Source: Melampsora larici-populina 98AG31 (lineage: Eukaryota > Basidiomycota > Pucciniomycetes > Pucciniales > Melampsoraceae). From it: a stretch of DNA of 64,000 nucleotides. A model generated the notes under the pieces. The model was given only the letters and a program-made list of their open reading frames with translations, was not told where the DNA came from and made no database searches. Shown here one piece after another: positions 1 through 10,753 of the stretch. Within the stretch, counting starts at the first letter, position 1. Each line of letters begins with the position of its first letter. The stretch lies in assembly GCF_000204055.1 (NCBI RefSeq), contig NW_006768784.1, forward strand, positions 311,770 to 375,769. Direction: 5' to 3'. The position numbers were made by a program, and so were the translations under genes.

Positions 1-1330
1 CAAGGCCTTCGTTTTTTGATGTCTTTGACGAAGATGAGTGATGTTGTTTCTCATACTCTTCTTTATCTGATAGGGCAAAGCCTTGGTCAAATACGGTAAG
101 GGGAATGGATGATTCTAACTTCTTCATTTGCTTCCTCCAGAAAGGTTGGAGCTGGATTAGGTCAGACTTTTGGATCACCCCTATATCTACTTGAATACCG
201 CTCTTCTTGCTACGCTTCTTCTTTCCAAAATCTTTCTTTGATCGGTGTTTTGACTTTGATGCTGCGTCTGATGGCTTAACCTTTGCTATCTTGCCTAAAC
301 GTCTTATTTCATTCTTTGCTTCTTCTAGCTTCTTCCTTAACTTCGAAGCTCTCTTTCTCTTCTTGTCTAAGCCGTTTTACAGAATCAAAAGAGGTTTTTA
401 AAAACGTCAATACTCATTCTTTCTGACGATAAGGTTATTGTGGCTTGATAATTATACTCTCTTCCCGTCTTTCTACTGGGGCGCTCTACTGTATCGGGAG
501 CTATTTGGGAGACTCAGTCATCACCGATTAACCTTCCACACATATGACTTATGTGGAGGTTGTATCTTCCGGGAGGGGATATGGAATATGGGGTAGGGAA
601 GATTTTGGGGTGTGAAACCGGAGTTTTTGTTGGGGTAACAGTTGGTGTAGTATAAAAAGGTTCTTCTCACCTTTCTGCAGTTCTCTTTCCACGTCTTCTG
701 ACTCGCTGTTAGATGATGACTCTTTGTCGCTCTCATTGCTATCCGATCCAGTGCTAGGGCTCGAGTCACTAGATCCGTTGCCTTCGTTCGAAGATCCCAA
801 GGAGGGTGACTATTCGTTTCTAACTTCTTTCTCCTGTACTGAATAATCGTCTGAGTTGTTTGATTCTGACTTGTCGTCTTTGTCTATGAAGTCGTTCGCT
901 AGATCGTCTATGTCTGAGGAGGATTGAATTGCCGGCTCCTTCCCTTTTGAAAATCAAATGGTTGCAGTGAAGTTCGGGTTCATAGAAGGTGCTACCGCTG
1001 CTGGGAATGGGATTGGTATATTACCAATGAAATTGGACCGTTGTTGTGTCTGAGGGGGGATTAAATCTTTGGTTCGCTCTCTGAAGTCGTTCACATTACT
1101 GGTTTCTTCTCGGTCTTGATGAACCTCTTCGATTTGTCCTTTGTTGGTTAAGGTTGTGTTGGACTCAAAGTTTGACAGCCCCACCTCGTTGCCCGCGTTG
1201 ACAAGGTCTGCTTCGTCTTGGCTCATGTCTAAACCTTGAACTCGTCGGCTCGCTCAAATGGCCTTTGACATGGCTGTTGTGTTCTTCGTCATCTCCAGCT
1301 TATCTTCGCTTAACCGGTCGAACTTGTTTG
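1..1330 (-). pseudogene. Decayed retroelement ORF1 (gag-like), running off the left edge
   Basis: Read on the minus strand, one frame runs from about 1330 to about 550 and is broken only by single stop codons (TGA near 1252, TGA near 955, TAG near 810), each one C-to-T or G-to-A change from a sense codon. It is rich in Ser, Asp and Glu. From about 385 to the window edge a second open stretch has a very basic segment (KKRKRASKLRKK) followed by LQPFWRKQMKKLESSIPLTV. That last stretch resembles the LFFHKNMQTLQGQLPLTI stretch in ORF1 of the tyrosine-recombinase retroelement at 34804-36386, so I infer an old copy of a related ORF1 whose downstream genes lie outside the window. The similarity spans only about 30 residues; a gag of another retroelement class is possible. 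Confidence 0.45.
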
Positions 1331-1697
1331 AATAGAAATTTCTTTGTAGACTATTTCTTTGTAGAATATAGATGTGTTAATGAATTTAAATAATGAAAAA
1401 TGTAAGAAATGATAGCTAGTTATTCAAAAAATGTGGTTTGTTAGTTAAACTTATACAAGTTCTGACAGACTGGTAGTTAAAAGGTTGTAACTCGTGGATA
1501 GAGTCAAAGTGGATTTGGGAGATTGGACGAGGAAAATTCAGAAAAGATGAGAAATGATTTGGAACGGGTGAAAGGAAAGAATCGTAGCCTGAGCTCCTGA
1601 TCCCAGGTGAAGACCTTGGTTACTCATCTGTCTGCGCTATTCCTCGGATTCCCTTGGGTTCTGAATAGGGTTGTATTTTCATTAGTCCGTATCTCCT
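1331..1697. other. AT-rich stretch without a recognisable gene
   Basis: No open frame or RNA structure is convincing here. It may hold upstream exons of the Harbinger transposase fragment that becomes readable at about 1760, but I could not place any. Confidence 0.4.
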
Positions 1698-1959
1698 TTG
1701 GTATCATTATCTAGTAACGTTACTCTATCCATGGACATGTCTAGCTCATCATGCCTTGAGCAAGAGGCAAGTACACAATCACAATTTCTAATACTTTTGA
1801 TTGTGTCACAGGGGAATACATACTGGCGGACTCAGCTTACATACCATCTGATACTGTCGTTCCATCCTACAAAGGTCAAGCAGCGGAAGTGGAAAGAAAC
1901 AAAGAATTTAATTGGTGCATTGCAAAAGCGCGAGTCAGAAACAAACATTGTATTGGCAT

Positions 1960-1979
1960 CAACACCGGGTAAGCAGCGC
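1960..1979 (+). repeat. Left terminal inverted repeat of the hAT element
   Basis: CAACACCGGGTAAGCAGCGC, preceded immediately by the TTGGCAT duplication. It pairs with 6504-6523. Confidence 0.88.
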
Positions 1980-2377
1980 AACACCGCGCTGCCACCGGAA
2001 GTTACGTTGAGTTGCTGTGACCCATCATATGTTGCGGTGTAGCTTTTGGAAGCGCTGCGGTTTCAAAAAAGGACAAATACGGGCAAAGCCGCAGCGCTGC
2101 TCTGAGCAGCAGCGCAACATACAAAATAAGCAACGCACCACAGCAACACCAACACGTAACGCAACATTGTGCATCAGCAACGCTGAACTACCGCTGAAAC
2201 GCAACACAGCCTAAAATTCAATTATAAACAAAAGAAACAACATGTATGTAATATATGATAGAGGGATAGCATCGCATAACATAACAAAAGGGAAAATCTG
2301 GCATAGAGTAGTATAAAATTTTAGCATAGTATTTTTTTTCGAGTAATTCAAGTATAAAGATTGTAAACTAAATAACA

Positions 2378-5300
2378 TCAATTCATTACTATCCCCAAGG
2401 TTTTCAAAACCTGTGCGAGCTCCTCATAAGTCTCACCCAAATCAACACCTTCCCTCAACCATAACCTGCTGGAGACAAGTCGTTTGATTGTCCGAGCAAT
2501 TAATGAACCTCGACTGCTCGAACAAACATCTGATGCACATGAAAAGATGCGTTCAGGGGCGCACGAGGAGCCAGTTGATGCGAGAAAGTCGGTGGCCATG
2601 AGGGCCAGGATTTGGTAAGACTTAGCATGCTTCTAAGTATGGTCGCGCAAAGTGTCAAAGTGAGAGTATCAGCAAAGATCTACAAGGAAGATACCCAAAT
2701 GATAGACTTCTCACCTTCCACCATTCAAGACATGCGCTAGGGTCTTGTATGTCATACTTGTCAGGCTTCATCTTGTCAACTCGGTTTAAATAGTTCTTGA
2801 TTTGTATATCTTCAGGTTCTTCGATTTCAGCTTCGTCGTCAGAATCATCGCAGAAGATGACTGCTCTAGGTGAAGATGTTGCAGGAGTTTTGCTGTGGTT
2901 GGTACGCGGAATGGAGTTGGTTCTATCGTCTGCAGGGTTAGCCAGTTCGTACTCCCGGTGAAGACGTCTGAAAGTGGCTTCAGCGTTGATTGCAATCACA
3001 GAAGTTTCTCCAAACCACTTGGAAAAGAAACGTAGTCGGAAGAAAGGGTGGAGTGCCGTCGCCATAACAAGAGTTTCGCATTGGAGGGCTTCGTCCATGT
3101 ATTCAACAGTCTTCTCCTTCATCTTTGCAAGCATGGGGTAGATTGCATTGGTGGTGCTAAGAGGTTCGATTTTTGATTCGAGGGAGTTACGGAGTTCTAC
3201 ATATTGTGGAATCACCATACACCCTGTTGGACCGTCTCCCTCCATAAGCAGAGTTGTCTTGAGGAAAGGCTAACAGATTTATTACAAGTCAAAGTCAGCA
3301 CAAAATATATCAATAAGAAAGATAGATCAAAACGGAACAGCAAATACCTCAAGCTGATCGTTGATCTTGCGTACTTGTGCCCATTCGGCAGTAGTCATCT
3401 CAAGCTCGTGGAAATATCCGTATGGTTTTTTATTTTTGCGTGCAGGACGATTCTTGGAATGTACAACATTCAAATCGTTTTGACAGAGTTTGTCAATGAC
3501 CTGTGATAGTATTGGTATTGACCAAATAATCCAAGGTTGTCAGGATGTTGTGCACACATCAAAGTAAGAGAAAAACTGCCTTACCGCTCGGGCTAACCAA
3601 GCTTTATGCCGACTGGTATACTTGATGTTCCAGCGGATCCCGTACCCAGCAATCAAAGATCCTTTGAAACCCTTTTGCTCGGCAACACATTTGAACTCGT
3701 TTCGCCAGGCCGCAGAACGGGTAATGCGGCGTGTGATGAAGTCAACCTGGTCAAAAGATGTAGCCATTCATCATATTCAAATCAAAACCCAAGTTGTGTT
3801 TCCCACAAAGTCATTTACTCACCTTGCGCAGGATATAGTCGACGTTATTTGCTTCTCGACGATGGGTGGGTTGCACTTCTTTACTCACTGTGGAGAGCTC
3901 GGGATATTCTTCCTCTTCTTCAGCATCTGCAGAATTCCACTCACCCTCGTTGTCCAGTTTGGGAACTACAGCCACAGGAGCCGGCAAGTCAAGATCAAGA
4001 TCTTGAGGATCATGCTCGGGATCGTCGACTTTGTTGACATTTGATTGCTCGTTGCTAGCAGAAAGAATCATGTTAGTAACGAGCATTGTATTTAATCAAA
4101 TGAAAATGCAGACTTACTTCATCTGTTCCTCATCCTCGTCTTCCTCTGCAATTGTTCCAATCGATGGAAACACTCCACGGTCACTTTGTTTCACCTTTGC
4201 CGGAGGAGGTGCTTTGACACCCAGCGCAGCCAAACCCGCGTTGACAATCAATGCCAACTTGTGGCAGAAACAAAAAATGTGCATAGTTTCAGGGTTCCAC
4301 TTGTACAAATCGTTGTTTTTTTCAAGAAATTGATTGTGCATTTCTTTAGCCATGGTCTTATTGTTAGACCCCGAATCTGTAGTCTGGCAGAGCAAGTGAG
4401 ACACACAAAAGAAAGCGTCAGCAAGAAACTTTTTGTATGATGATTGAAATCCAGAAAAAAAATCTCGATTAAAAATACTCATCTTTTGGAAAAGATCGCG
4501 TTTGATCAAAAGGTTGGCCATAGGTTCGGCAAGCCACGGGCCATGGTGATGCCAGGCAACCACCTTCATGGTGAGGTGGCGAACCCGATAGTTCCATTGG
4601 TTGTCCACAAAGGTAACCGATGCCCCGATGAACGCATGTTGATTACCTTTTGTGGTCCAGCCATCGTGTACCAAGTTGATCTTCGATTTCAGAGCCTGAT
4701 TGGTTGATTGGTAATTGATTGATTAGTAATCAAATTTTATTCATATGTTTGAAGGTTTGGAAATAATCTCACCTTCAGCTCTAAAAACACCGAGTCTTTG
4801 AGAGCCACATTGATCTTCTTCGCCTCGTCAGCAGCCCACCTCCGACCGTTCAGATGTGCTTCCTTTCGGAGGTAGCGCACCATGCCACGAAGCAGGGGAT
4901 CTTTGATCCGACTCCAAGGTTGAGCGTGGCGAATAAGCCAGGTACAGGCCATCTGATTGAGGATGGAGTTAGAATACGCCGCCACCGGTGTAGCGACAAC
5001 ATAGGAATCAAGAGGCCCTGAGCCAGACGCCTTGGCTGCCTTTCGAGTTTCAGCCACAGACAGAGGAACATCCAGATTGGGTTCTTCAGATTTCGCTTGA
5101 AGTCGTCCGCTGCATCCCAAGTCTGACCGGCCGTCTGCAGTTGATCCGTCTCGATGAACTCGCAGGTTGCCGGTCATGTTGGTATAACTTACTCGCACCG
5201 GGTTATCCTCGTTGCGGTGACAGAATCGACAAGGATAGCTCAATGGGGGCTTGTGTATATCCTAGAAACATGGATATGGTATTAGAATAATTTAACAAGT

Positions 5301-5891
5301 TAGATAGAGACGAATTCAATCCAAAAACAAACAACACTTACGTCGTGACCTTCGTGAAAAGGTGGACCAAAGTAATCCCTAAGCTTGGCGACATCGGTCT
5401 GGTTGTCGTTGACCTTGGCCTTCTTCTTAGCTTTGATTTTCGCATCCTCGTCTTCTGAATCGGCTCGCATAGTTGTTTTGGTGACATACTTTGACAGATG
5501 CTGCTATTTTTTTTCAAAGTGTAGTGTCAGTATTCATGAAATTGAAAGAACAAGTTCAACCACTTACTTTATCTGCTTTCGAGGCTCTGACTGTTGCTTG
5601 GCCTTTTCGTTTACCAGTGGATTGCTTCGTTTTCTTAACTTTGACAATTGGAGAGCTGTCTTCTGATTCACTATCTTCAACTTCAACCGCATTCTTTCGT
5701 TTCCAAGTCAAAACCACTGAGTCATTGTCAGAGGCATCGGTCAAAGTGTGAGTGGTCTTGCTTCTAGACGTGATTTGAACAGAATTGGTGCTGTCTATGG
5801 AGAGGCGTCGACGAGAATCTGGTGACGGCTGCACCATGCCTGGTTGGCTGGTTTGTGTGCGATTACGTATGGAGCGTTCGGAAGTCAACAT
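2378..5891 (-). CDS. hAT family transposase with BED zinc finger (multi-exon)
   Basis: DDE transposase of the hAT superfamily, expected to cut and paste the 1960-6523 element. Order on the minus strand: a Ser/Lys-rich N-terminus from ATG at 5891; a BED-type finger (YPCRFCHRN...LRVHRDG, about 5130-5240); an N-terminal helical segment; KINLVHDGWTTKGNQHAFIG (about 4640-4690), where hAT proteins carry the first catalytic Asp; TTDSGSNNKTMAKEM (about 4350-4380) and the cysteine/histidine motif HIFCFCHKLALIVNAGL (about 4230-4280); an acidic insert (3811-4086); ITRSAAWRNEF (3715); and a C-terminal hATC dimerisation region (CLEWWKV, then ALMATDFLASTGSSCAPERI at about 2540-2600), ending at 2378. I see about ten exons separated by short introns and no stop inside any. 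Start choice is moderately secure; an upstream exon near the gap cannot be excluded. Confidence 0.85.
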
Positions 5892-6122
5892 GCTTGCAAA
5901 AGAAATGATAGCGGAGATAGCAATAGATTTGATAGCTGAGGTAGATAGTATTAGAGACGAGTGAGAAAATGATGAGAGAAGATAAAGAAAAGGATGAGCG
6001 AAGATAAGATGAAGAAAGATAAAAAAGTAGTGAATCGGGTGGGGCTTACAAGGACTCGAGTCTGAAGATGAGATATCGTTGATCTTGGACTTGACCCCCT
6101 TACCTTGGTCTCCAGATCGATG

Positions 6123-6222
6123 NNNNNNNNNNNNNNNNNNNNNNNNNNNNNNNNNNNNNNNNNNNNNNNNNNNNNNNNNNNNNNNNNNNNNNNNNNNNNN
6201 NNNNNNNNNNNNNNNNNNNNNN
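6123..6222. other. Assembly gap (100 N)
   Basis: Exactly 100 undetermined bases within the 5' subterminal region of the hAT element; probably a gap of unknown true length. Confidence 0.95.
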
Positions 6223-6503
6223 AGTCCGTGTAATAAGGGTTGGAATTGGTGTTTATTGGAGGAGAGACTTGCTGATTTGGGAATCCCAGTTGAATTCCGG
6301 CTTAATCGGGAAATTTGGTACCGCAACAGCCGCAAATGTTGCGGGTCCGGGAGCTGCTTCAGATGAAACGCTGCGGTACCAAAAAATATGGTTTCCTGGG
6401 GGGTCTGCTGCGTTACGGACCGGGGAGCAACAATAATCCGCATATATTGCTGCGCTGCTTGCTGTAGAATCCGCTGCGCAACGCCCCTCAACAGCAACGG
6501 GCA

Positions 6504-6523
6504 GCGTTGCTTACCCGGTGTTG
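6504..6523 (-). repeat. Right terminal inverted repeat of the hAT element
   Basis: Reverse complement CAACACCGGGTAAGCAACGC, followed immediately by TTGGCAT at 6524-6530. Confidence 0.88.
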
Positions 6524-6717
6524 TTGGCATTTTAAAATCAAGATGGGCTTCACTTCAAGGGTTAAGGTTATCTTTAAATGATAAAAGGGACATGTACCCC
6601 ATCCTCAGGTGGATCCGGACTTGTATTATATTACATAATATGTTGGCTGATTTGGGAAATGCATGGAACAAAGAGGACGATAATGAGCTCTTGCCAGGAC
6701 GTGGTGAAGCTGGCTGA

Positions 6718-7726
6718 CTACGCGCAGGAGCTGCCCCAGATGTTGCACGCATGGAGCGAGGACGGGCAAAGCGTGAACTTGTTTGAGACCACGCAGTGTC
6801 ATATAACTGGAGCAGTGGAGGACTGCCAATTGTGGGTTGACTGTCAATTGGGGCACTTCTTACTTTTCCTTGTTTTCATCTTTTTTTTTGCCACTTCATG
6901 GCATTCTATTTGTGACTTTTTGTTTTGATCGTTTTTGTTTTGTAATCTGTCAATTTGTCTTCTTGTTCTTGATCAATTCATCTTTGTGTATAAGTAGACA
7001 TGTCCACGCTGCGTAATCCAGGTTATTTGCGTGCAATTTCACCTGGTTTTTATCCACATGAGTTGCCCACAAGCTAAGTGATTCCACAAGTGAGTGGATT
7101 CACTTGCCTCTGATAAGTTTGGACTTGAATTACAAGCTGCCGACAACACTTAGGAAACTTTGTAAGTGAATTACAAGTGGCGTGCTTTTCAAGACAACAC
7201 TTGCAATTAAATACTAAGTTTGGACTATGCATGGAATTCAGCCACTTGGCGCGGGCATAGACTCGCGGTTGCAGAGACTGGATAAGTGTACGTGCATGGT
7301 TTGGAGACATAATGGCCCTAGGGCTATTTCATTGAGTGCATACCAATAACAAAACCAACACTAGAAAAGGTACTGATAGATATCAACTTGTACATTATCA
7401 TAGGAGGTCAAGTCATTAGGAAAAGAGAAACCCTTTGAAATGGACAGAGGTCGATATGAGACAATCATACAATAACAGCAAAACACTTCGAATTTGAAAT
7501 AGATCAAGTTTGGAAAATCTTTGGATAACAGCGAGAAAAACTTGGAACTAGAAAAAGAAAAGAGTTTGAAAAAGATTGAGATACAGATCGAGATCACAGA
7601 ACGGTTTGAGATGAAATTGGGATAAGACAGAAGTCGCGGAATATACCTAACGTTTCAGAAGGCATGGTCAGAAGGTGACATATCTATCATTGCAGATTAG
7701 CTCAATGAAGACTTACCATGAATCTC
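6718..7726. other. Non-coding stretch between Harbinger fragment and SANT-like pseudogene
   Basis: No frame is convincing. Because the Harbinger transposase ends at 6717 (plus) and the SANT-like gene ends at 7727 (minus), this may be the shared 3' region of one convergent two-gene PIF/Harbinger element; that is inference. Confidence 0.4.
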
Positions 7727-8205
7727 TCAATCATCTGCTGGATACACCAAGCGTAGAAACGCCTCAAGTTCCTGAGGGGTTTTACCCTCCATGACCAACT
7801 TTTCACAAAAGGCCTTGCGGTCTTTGTGTGACTCTTGTGCCAATCTTCCTGTTTCAGCCTCACACTGGTCCTGACGCTCAAGGAAGTACCTTTCTTTGGC
7901 CCAACTGAGGTCTGATTGGCGAGCGTCATATTCAGCTTTGATGTGGTTTGTTTCAAGATGTTGGTGTAAGTCGTTTGCCTTGGTGATCATCATTACCTTT
8001 GCTTCGTTACCTTGTTGTATGACATTGGCCAGCGCGTGTTTGTGTTCCTTGACATGGACGAGAGAGGGATCAATCGAAGGCAGGGCGTCCAAACCACGAC
8101 GGGATAGAGTAACTCGCGGGCCACTTCACTTGGTTGCTGCTTGACTGACCGGTTGGCTTGCAGTCGTATCCTCCTCTGCATCCGAGTCGTCCAGGGCGTG
8201 TCACA

Positions 8206-8332
8206 GCCAACAAAGATGCCTTGGATTGAAAAATCCGAGGTATCATCGGACTCAAATCCTTGGACAAGACCTGTCCAAGGGTTTCCATCTGATGATGCCT
8301 CGGATTGAAAAATCCGAGGCATCTATGTTGGC
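8206..8332. repeat. 127-base foldback (imperfect palindrome with sub-hairpins)
   Basis: GCCAACAAAGATGCCTTGGA at the left and, as reverse complement, GCCAACATAGATGCCTCGGA at the right begin arms that pair almost to the centre (about 8269). Inside are three smaller hairpins: two copies of the GGATTGAAAAATCC type and a central CCTTGGACA/TGTCCAAGG. It sits inside the SANT-like pseudogene, so it could be a small foldback element or an inverted duplication of coding sequence. Confidence 0.75.
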
Positions 8333-9384
8333 GGTGCGTTCTTCTGCGGTGAGAGCATCGGATTTGGATCGACGTTTACGTACTGCTTTGCGCGGAGGGA
8401 TGACATATGATGCAAGTTTAGATGATGAAGAATGATTGTCCACTGGAGGAGCTAGTGCCAGAACACTCTTGCTGATGCTGGACTGTTCATCTCGGGAATT
8501 CACAGCGTCTTTGGAATTAAGCTTGGTAGCTGCGGCCGGAACTGGAGTGGATGATGGAGAGCAGACATTGTTGTCAAGAACCTCTTGATTGAGAGGTTCC
8601 AACTGAGAGTCAAAGAATTGATTATAGCTTTCAAGTTCCTCAACCTCGGTGCTTGAGTCACGGGAATTCTGCTTTGGATTGTTGGGTTTCCATTTGGATT
8701 GAAGATCTACAAATTAGCGACCCCAATGAGAGAATCGTCAGCCGAGGTGATCTTAAAAACTTAAAAAGATAGTCCGTGAGGCTTACCGGCGTCGTGGCCA
8801 TCGGTTGTATCACTATGGCCATCTTCAGTAGGTTCCATTGGATCAACTGCATTGCCGTCATCATTAACACAGGGGCCAAAATAGATACTCACATACATGT
8901 GAGCGTTGTAGACTTTTTGGAATTCTCCAAAAAAGATTCATTTTCTTTCAGATTGATTCAATTCACAATCTTGTTTGTGTTCAGGTGATCATCCTGTGGT
9001 TCTCATATTTTACTTGACATTTATTGAGAATGCTCATTTCCATCTTGGATGAGCAATAACTGATTCCCGATGAGTACTCAGAATCAGCTCATGAGGCACT
9101 GAATACTCAGCAATTTGTTTAAAATGAAGATGAGCACATGAACTATACCTTCCTGAGGCTTCATTTTTCAGTGAAGAAGCCTGCCCAGGGGCGTCCCATT
9201 TGAGCTTCTCAGCAAATACTCAGTAGCATCCCCTGACTGGATCACTGATGGGCTGGACTTTTCTCAGACTTCCTTTCTAAGGAATGAAGCTGATAAAGCG
9301 TATCCCATCTGCTCATTGCTCAGCTAATCCTCAGTGATATCCCGGATAAGTTTTTCACACTGAGGGGCTGAGATTAACTGAGCA

Positions 9385-9616
9385 GCCCCTCAGCCAATAC
9401 TCAGTTACATCCTTTGGATCCTTCTGATCCGGCCAGGAATGCCCCTGAGGACTAGCTGAGCAGGCCCTCATCCAATGAGCAGTGAAATCCTCCGGATCCT
9501 CCTGATCTCAGGGATGCCCCTGAGGAATAACTGAGCAGCCCCTCATCCAATGAGCAGTGAAATCCTCTGGATCCTCCTGATCTCAGGGATGCCCCTGAGG
9601 AATAACTGAGCAGCTC
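9385..9616. repeat. 75-base imperfect tandem repeat inside the TIR element
   Basis: About three units of the form CCCTCATCCAATGAGCAGTG ... CTCAGGGATGCCCCTGAGGA. The last two are nearly identical and 75 bases apart; the first is more diverged. Confidence 0.75.
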
Positions 9617-9906
9617 AGTTGAACGAGCAGACGGGCCTCAGGCTTCATTCCGGAGCCATCAAGCTTGAGGCAAGCTTGGCGCTCTGTGATCCATCTGGGG
9701 AATACTCAGTTCAGCTCAGCCCCTAAGCTATACATTGGTGGCATCCCTTGGAGCTTACTGAACCAGGGAATGCCGCTCAGGATCAGCTGAGCAGATAGAT
9801 CAGCCCTTCCTCAGACTTCTTTGCTCAGGAATAAATGCTGAGGAAGGCTTAGTTTGTCTGCTCAGTTCCTGATGATCACGTAATCAGCTGACAAACAGAA
9901 AGAAAA

Positions 9907-9970
9907 GGGAAACAAATGGGAAACAAATGGGAAACAAATTGGAAACAAATGGGAAACAAATGGGAACAAA
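9907..9970. repeat. 11-base tandem repeat (GGGAAACAAAT)
   Basis: Five to six consecutive units of GGGAAACAAAT with one- or two-base variation, just inside the right TIR of the 8868-10023 element. Confidence 0.85.
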
Positions 9971-10753
9971 ACAGGAAAATTTCAACGCTCACATAGTTGT
10001 GAGCATCAATTTTTGCCCCTGTGTAAGTTCGTCATCTTGAGGACCAAAGCTAATGTCGAGGATTCCGAAAGGCATGACATTGCCTTTGTCACAAAAAATT
10101 GCGTCCATCTGGTTGAACTACGGACACATCGATTCCAGAAGTTCTTCCATCGTTTGGATTCCATCTGCTACATTTTGAGCAGAAAGTCCGCTACCCGTCT
10201 TGAGACTGAACGACTTTGCCGCCTTATACTTGGCCTGATAGTGATTCAGACGCAAGTACAACACACGACCATTGAGGCACATCTTTGTTGTGTTGTGTTG
10301 CACATTGTAGTCGTTGTTGATCTCAATCGCAAGGGGATTTAAGAGTGACTTAGGGTTCATCGGCATTCCTGAAACACGTGTTTGACTACCACCACCAAAG
10401 AGGGCATTGCGGATATTTCGCTTGGAAATGTATGCCACAATCATTTGGTAATTGATGTATTCCAAAGACGGGCTGTCAGCGACGGATTTGCCTGCTGGAG
10501 GCAGCGAGGTGCTTCCAGCTCTTGCGTTAGCTGCCAGGCGCGAACGTTTCACCGCGGCTGCCAAAGGTTTGCAAGCCACCGGTTGGCCGGACACAATCAA
10601 GTCTGCTTCTATGTGAGCCCGTGTTCGGCGGGCCCTAGGAGCCTAAACAAAAAAACAACATGTGTATAATCAGCCATCAGAGCCAAACTAGCTATACACC
10701 CGCCGAGAAAGGTTCCTGACCTTGCCATTTGGCTGAGACTGCTGGGGCTTCAT

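Larger units (their letters stand above)
1960..6523 (-). mobile_element. Complete hAT-type DNA transposon nested in a Harbinger transposase
   Basis: The ends are inverted repeats beginning CAACACCGGGTAAGCAGCGC (left) and, read from the right, CAACACCGGGTAAGCAACGC: 19 of 20 bases match. Directly outside each end lies TTGGCAT (1953-1959 and 6524-6530), a 7-base direct repeat. Both subterminal regions (about 1970-2210 and 6310-6510) are crowded with GCTGCG/CGCAGC words in both orientations, as expected of transposase-binding subterminal repeats. Inside is one minus-strand transposase gene with intact exons. A 100-base assembly gap falls in its 5' region, so the exact length is unknown. Close TIR identity, intact target duplication and open exons suggest a young, possibly autonomous copy. 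Confidence 0.88.
1698..6717 (+). pseudogene. PIF/Harbinger-type transposase, C-terminal part, split by the hAT element
   Basis: Two pieces on the plus strand read as the C-terminal half of a HARBI1-like DDE transposase. The left piece (about 1760-1959) carries GEYILADSAYIPSDTVVPSY followed by FNWCIAKARVRNKHCIG. The right piece (6531-6717) continues LKSRWASLQGLRLSL and RWIRTCIILHNMLADLG and ends at a stop at 6717. LADSAY, the N..F...I...R.R.EHCIG helix and TCIILHNM are hallmarks of the DDE_Tnp_4 family. Leaving out 1960-6530 joins the pieces in frame, so the hAT element landed in the codons of the helix. An intron with a GC donor just before GEYILADSAY is likely (about 1758-1810). The N-terminal half, with the first catalytic Asp, was not found. 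Confidence 0.8.
8868..10023. mobile_element. Non-autonomous TIR element (1156 bases) with TAA target duplication
   Basis: The left end begins CACAGGGGCCAAAATAGATA and the right end, reverse-complemented, CACAGGGGCAAAAATTGATG; both arms go on to CTCACA..TGTGAGCGTT, so the TIRs are about 40 bases. TAA flanks both sides (8865-8867 and 10024-10026). Excision with one TAA restores the reading frame of the interrupted gene, which independently confirms the borders. There is no coding capacity. The interior is made of CTCAG/CTGAG-rich imperfect repeats. CAC...GTG ends with a 3-base duplication suit a CACTA-like derivative; a TWA duplication also suits PIF/Harbinger. Confidence 0.88.
7727..10753 (-). 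pseudogene. Transposon-associated SANT/Myb-like protein, disrupted
   Basis: Reading from ATG at 10753 (MKPQQSQPNGK), an intron (about 10636-10720) leads to a basic region and then LRLNHYQAKYKAAKSFSLKT...GIQTMEELLESMCP, resembling SANT/Myb-like proteins that accompany rust transposons. After MCP comes an in-frame TAG (10116), then FNQMDAIF and DDEL. The frame is cut by the TIR element at 8868-10023; omitting that element and one TAA copy restores it (DDEL|NDDGNAVDPMEPTED). After a further intron it continues through about 8340, meets a palindrome at 8206-8332 where the frame is disturbed, and ends in a charged helical C-terminus (SWAKERYFLERQDQCEAETG ... LRLVYPADD) with stop at 7727. A TGA near 8125 also interrupts. 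Convergent orientation with the Harbinger transposase suggests both came from one PIF/Harbinger element, where a Myb-like partner is usual. Confidence 0.6.

Noticed and set aside
5556..6530. 324-codon minus-strand frame running through the N gap
   Set aside because: Artificially joined by undetermined bases; only its 5' end near the BED-finger exons belongs to the hAT transposase.
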